From positions 54,000 through 117,999 of the forward strand of contig CALKAQ010000063.1 in NCBI GenBank assembly GCA_937983075.1: DNA of 64,000 nt, read 5' to 3'. A program made the position numbers and the translations under genes. Positions within the stretch are counted from its first letter, which is position 1; each line of letters begins with the position of its first letter. This document shows, piece by piece, positions 61,840 to 64,000 of the stretch. The notes beneath the pieces were generated by a model that saw only the letters and a list, made by a program, of their open reading frames with translations, had not been told where the DNA came from and did no database searches. The DNA is from an uncultured bacterium (GTDB lineage: Bacteria; Bacillota; Limnochordia; DTU080; JAAYLA01).

Positions 61840-62530
61840 CTGGTATCTCCCCGAGGCGATAGCCAATCCCCCAAACCGTGCAGACATAGCCGTCGGCCTG
61901 AACCGTCTTTAACTTTCGCCGCAACCGCTTCACATGGACGTCTACGGTTCTCTCGTCGCCAAAATAGTCGTAGCCCCATATTTGATCGAGCAATTCCGTA
62001 CGAGTAAACGTCTTGCCTGGACGGCGCAGCAGGCACCGCAGCAACTCAAATTCTTTGGGGCTTAAATTTAACTCTTTGCCTCGCACAAACACTTGACGCG
62101 TGTCGAGATTCATAGTAAGTTCGCCGTGGACCAAAATCTGCGAAGAGGATTTGTCTGTCGCTGCAGCCTGGGTTCTGCGCAGCACCGCACGCACCCGTGC
62201 GACGAGTTCCCTGGGGTTAAATGGTTTGACCAAGTAGTCATCGGCACCTAGTTCGAGTCCCCGGATACGATCGGCATCGCTGTCGCGAGCCGTAAGCATG
62301 ATAATCGGCAGCGAATGATGACTTCGAATTTGCCGACAAATGGACCAGCCGTCCAAACCCGGTAGCATGAGATCAAGGATCATGAGGTCGGGCTGAAATT
62401 CCTGCACCGCCTGAAGTGCCGCGCTGCCGTTATGAATCGCTTTCGTCCGGTAGTTTTCTCGTTTAAGATATAGGTCGCAAATATCACAAACGTTCTGCTC
62501 GTCATCGACGATGAGAATTTTCGCTGCCAC
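61829..62530 (-). CDS. OmpR/PhoB-family response regulator
   Basis: The 233-residue protein has a receiver domain with phosphoacceptor Asp53 in LILDLMLPGLDG and Lys in LVKPFNP. The winged-helix DNA-binding domain has LSPKEFELLRCLLRRPGKTFTRTELLDQIWG and RTVDVHVKRLRRKL. It pairs with the overlapping kinase. The GTG start lies nine bases after GGAGGT. The regulated genes are unknown. Confidence 0.95.
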   Translation of the reverse strand: MAAKILIVDDEQNVCDICDLYLKRENYRTKAIHNGSAALQAVQEFQPDLMILDLMLPGLDGWSICRQIRSHHSLPIIMLTARDSDADRIRGLELGADDYLVKPFNPRELVARVRAVLRRTQAAATDKSSSQILVHGELTMNLDTRQVFVRGKELNLSPKEFELLRCLLRRPGKTFTRTELLDQIWGYDYFGDERTVDVHVKRLRRKLKTVQADGYVCTVWGIGYRLGEIPVDS

Positions 62531-62564
62531 CCACGCTTCACCTCCATCCTTTGAACGATGAATT

Positions 62565-63329
62565 TCAGCGGCTTTCGACCGAAAAATAAGGTTCCCTTGT
62601 CACTTTGATATAGTCAATGGCGGTTATTCCGCCGACGTCACGGGTAGATACGTAAAAGTAAAAATAAGCTTCTGAGGGATCGAACTGCCCGGGTCGCAAG
62701 AAACCGCGGTATACTTGCTCACCGTTTGCGGTGAGGGTTACTTTAAATTCGCTGTCGTTTAGGCCGCCCGAAACATAATCAAGTTGCCACGTCATAGTCA
62801 GCGGCATAGAAAAGCCAACGCCCAACCCAGGTCTCCATTCTCCACCTGCTCTTCCCGTAGCTTCACCGGCAATCCAGCTGTTGCCAACTGTCAAACGGAA
62901 GCCCGGATAAAAGTAGATGTCCGCCCGTTCCAGTTCTTCTTTGGTAGGTTCACTGCCGCCGAATTGAACGCCGGACAATGAATTCAAATTCCAGAAACCG
63001 GGATTTTGCTCGGTATTTCCCACGGTCTCGTATTGAATTGTGATAGTTATGGTGGCATCATACATATTGATCGGCTCACGCAGCATGAGGCCGAGGACCC
63101 GGTTTTGATGGACCGTGTAGTCGGCAGGCATTACGTTATAAATGAGAAGTTTTCCGGATGCGGTCTGAATGATGCCGGTTTCGGAGCTGCGGTAGATACG
63201 CCATATGTCTTCATCTATGCCGGCATCAAAGTGTTCTTCAACGATTGTGTAGGCGTGTGCGAGAGGAGTTAGACCAACACATAGGATGCCAAGAATTCCA
63301 AAAAATAAGCAGCGCCCCACTTTTCGCAA
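62565..63329 (-). CDS. Secreted jelly-roll-like protein
   Basis: The 254-residue product has a signal peptide (about 1-25) and a beta-sandwich-like body with alternating strands (FDAGIDEDIWRIY, TASGKLLIYN, ATITITIQYE, AYFYFYVSTRDVGGITAIDYIKV). This resembles DUF1349 or 3-keto-disaccharide hydrolase type concanavalin-like folds. No catalytic residues were recognised. TTG at 63329 follows GGGAGGAG. It may bind sugars. Confidence 0.65.
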   Translation of the reverse strand: MRKVGRCLFFGILGILCVGLTPLAHAYTIVEEHFDAGIDEDIWRIYRSSETGIIQTASGKLLIYNVMPADYTVHQNRVLGLMLREPINMYDATITITIQYETVGNTEQNPGFWNLNSLSGVQFGGSEPTKEELERADIYFYPGFRLTVGNSWIAGEATGRAGGEWRPGLGVGFSMPLTMTWQLDYVSGGLNDSEFKVTLTANGEQVYRGFLRPGQFDPSEAYFYFYVSTRDVGGITAIDYIKVTREPYFSVESR

Positions 63330-63453
63330 AGCGACTCCTCCCTTCAGACCAGGTAGCGAAAGCCAAATTCGCAAGTAAGAGAATGTTGCGCCCTCCACTC
63401 CATTCCTATTGTCGGTATAAAAACCCACAGTTGTTGAGAGAAGTTCGGCATAC

Positions 63454-63651
63454 TTAAGTGATAACCTTCAACCCTCCATTTGAACCCTCGAATCCGCCTG
63501 TACACTTCTTCAACGCTTCGAGCGACACAAATCGCACATCACATTTCAAATTAGAATCCACATCGTTTGTCACAATTTCGTCATAAATTTTCGTTACACT
63601 GCGGTAAACGATGTTTACAATAGACGTTTTGTCACCATTTGCTGTAGTCAT
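63454..63651 (-). CDS. Possible small protein
   Basis: A 65-codon frame with a normal-looking mix of residues (two Cys, no membrane segment) lies in an AT-rich spacer. Its ribosome binding site is weak (AAAAAGAAA). No family is recognised, and it may be spurious. Confidence 0.3.
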   Translation of the reverse strand: MTTANGDKTSIVNIVYRSVTKIYDEIVTNDVDSNLKCDVRFVSLEALKKCTGGFEGSNGGLKVIT

Positions 63652-63765
63652 TTCTTTTTAGTCCAATGCTCTTCAAAGGGGGGATGTCTCGGGATTTAAA
63701 CAAAGCGGCTAGCACACTGTACCCTTGGCGTTGCCAATCTTGCACATCATTCAAGGAGGATTGTC

Positions 63766-64000
63766 ATGAGATCGAGAAAAGGCCTGATAGCAATTGTGTT
63801 AACCACACTGTTGCTTGCGGTTTTCAGCTTCGCGGCCTTTGCGCAGCGGGCGCCTCTCGAAAGGATGGAAGTCGGCAACATCGTCATCGAGCCAATCATC
63901 ACGCAAAACGACAGCCCGCTTCGTGAGCCGATCGCCCTCGACTTCGCTGTCGACGGCACGATCTTCTTCATCGAACGTCAAGGCTACGTCAACCAGCTCA
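63766..64000 (+). CDS. Secreted glucose/sorbosone dehydrogenase-like protein, 5' part
   Basis: Only the first 78 codons are in the window. A signal peptide (about 1-26) is followed by IVIEPIITQNDSPLREPIALDFAVDGTIFFIERQGY. This aligns with the N-terminal blade of the protein at 7485-9926 (IIVEPVFTAADMP ... REPMTMDFAYDGTLFLTERRGF), so it is a paralogue and likely another PQQ-type sugar dehydrogenase. AAGGAGG precedes the ATG at 63766. Remaining domains lie beyond the window. Confidence 0.75.
   Translation, partial: MRSRKGLIAIVLTTLLLAVFSFAAFAQRAPLERMEVGNIVIEPIITQNDSPLREPIALDFAVDGTIFFIERQGYVNQL

Noticed and set aside
63652..63765. Second c-di-GMP riboswitch before the truncated dehydrogenase
   Set aside because: An ACAAAGCGGCTAGC stretch looks similar at first, but the GGGCAAAC block and GAAA tetraloop hairpin are missing.
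1..64000. CRISPR arrays, insertion sequences, prophage or integron
   Set aside because: No regularly spaced repeats, transposase, integrase or phage structural genes were recognised on either strand.

Overview
The window reads as the chromosome of a motile, spore-forming member of the Bacillota with moderately high GC. Sporulation-linked genes (a Spo0E-like protein, ytaF, cwlD), an agrB/agrD pair, a CtsR-type box at clpP, a hemQ gene and strong AGGAGG-type ribosome binding sites all point that way. TTG and GTG starts are unusually frequent. One secreted protein (53367-54254) looks like an outer-membrane beta-barrel ending in Phe, which would fit a diderm Bacillota lineage; that part is inference. 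A superoxide dismutase, a HemQ-type coproheme decarboxylase and PQQ-type sugar dehydrogenases suggest contact with oxygen. No insertion sequence, prophage or CRISPR array was seen.

Region by region: 1-10 kb holds secreted or unknown proteins (a six-fold GRxGG repeat protein, an FN3-LamG protein, a sugar dehydrogenase with a PKD domain), tRNA-Arg(CCT), a small MscS-type channel and a five-gene minus-strand group of membrane and oxidoreductase genes. 10.3-12.4 kb is a two-gene chromate transporter behind an acetamidase/formamidase gene. 12.5-23.4 kb is one long minus-strand chemotaxis operon, mcp-cheW-cheA-cheY-cheB-cheR-cheC-cheD, followed by a degenerate HD-GYP protein, cheX and a GGDEF-EAL protein, with a SigD-type promoter at its head. 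23.7-29.7 kb carries a LiaF-like protein, a glutamate dehydrogenase, a ferredoxin-NADP reductase, an isochorismatase-like hydrolase and an MFS transporter. Between the last enzymes sits a c-di-GMP-I (GEMM) riboswitch with its own promoter and terminator and no gene behind it.

29.8-38.8 kb includes a Spo0E-like gene whose 3' end overlaps a convergent stand-alone receiver gene, ytaF, ppa, a Gfo/Idh/MocA oxidoreductase, a metF-like gene with a hairpin-rich leader, and an Agr-like quorum-sensing locus. That locus encodes AgrB, a Cys-less AgrD with Ser at the ring position, a stand-alone AgrC-like membrane protein and a separate histidine kinase. 38.9-45.7 kb has prs, trpS, an Amidase_6 protein, a Fur-family regulator and a znuABC-type metal importer with two matching palindromic operators. 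45.7-59.1 kb is mostly housekeeping (typA, galM-like, CCA-adding enzyme, sodA, cwlD, rnhA, a solitary DNA methyltransferase, alpha-glucan phosphorylase, a nuclease, hemQ). 59.3-64 kb has clpP, tRNA-Leu(TAA), a two-component system, a secreted jelly-roll-like protein, and the start of a second sugar dehydrogenase gene cut by the window edge.

The strongest theme is signalling: chemotaxis and c-di-GMP enzymes share one transcript, a free-standing c-di-GMP sensor RNA lies elsewhere, and a peptide quorum-sensing locus and sporulation-phosphorelay modulators are close by. All functional calls rest on reading motifs in the sequence; no database search was possible.
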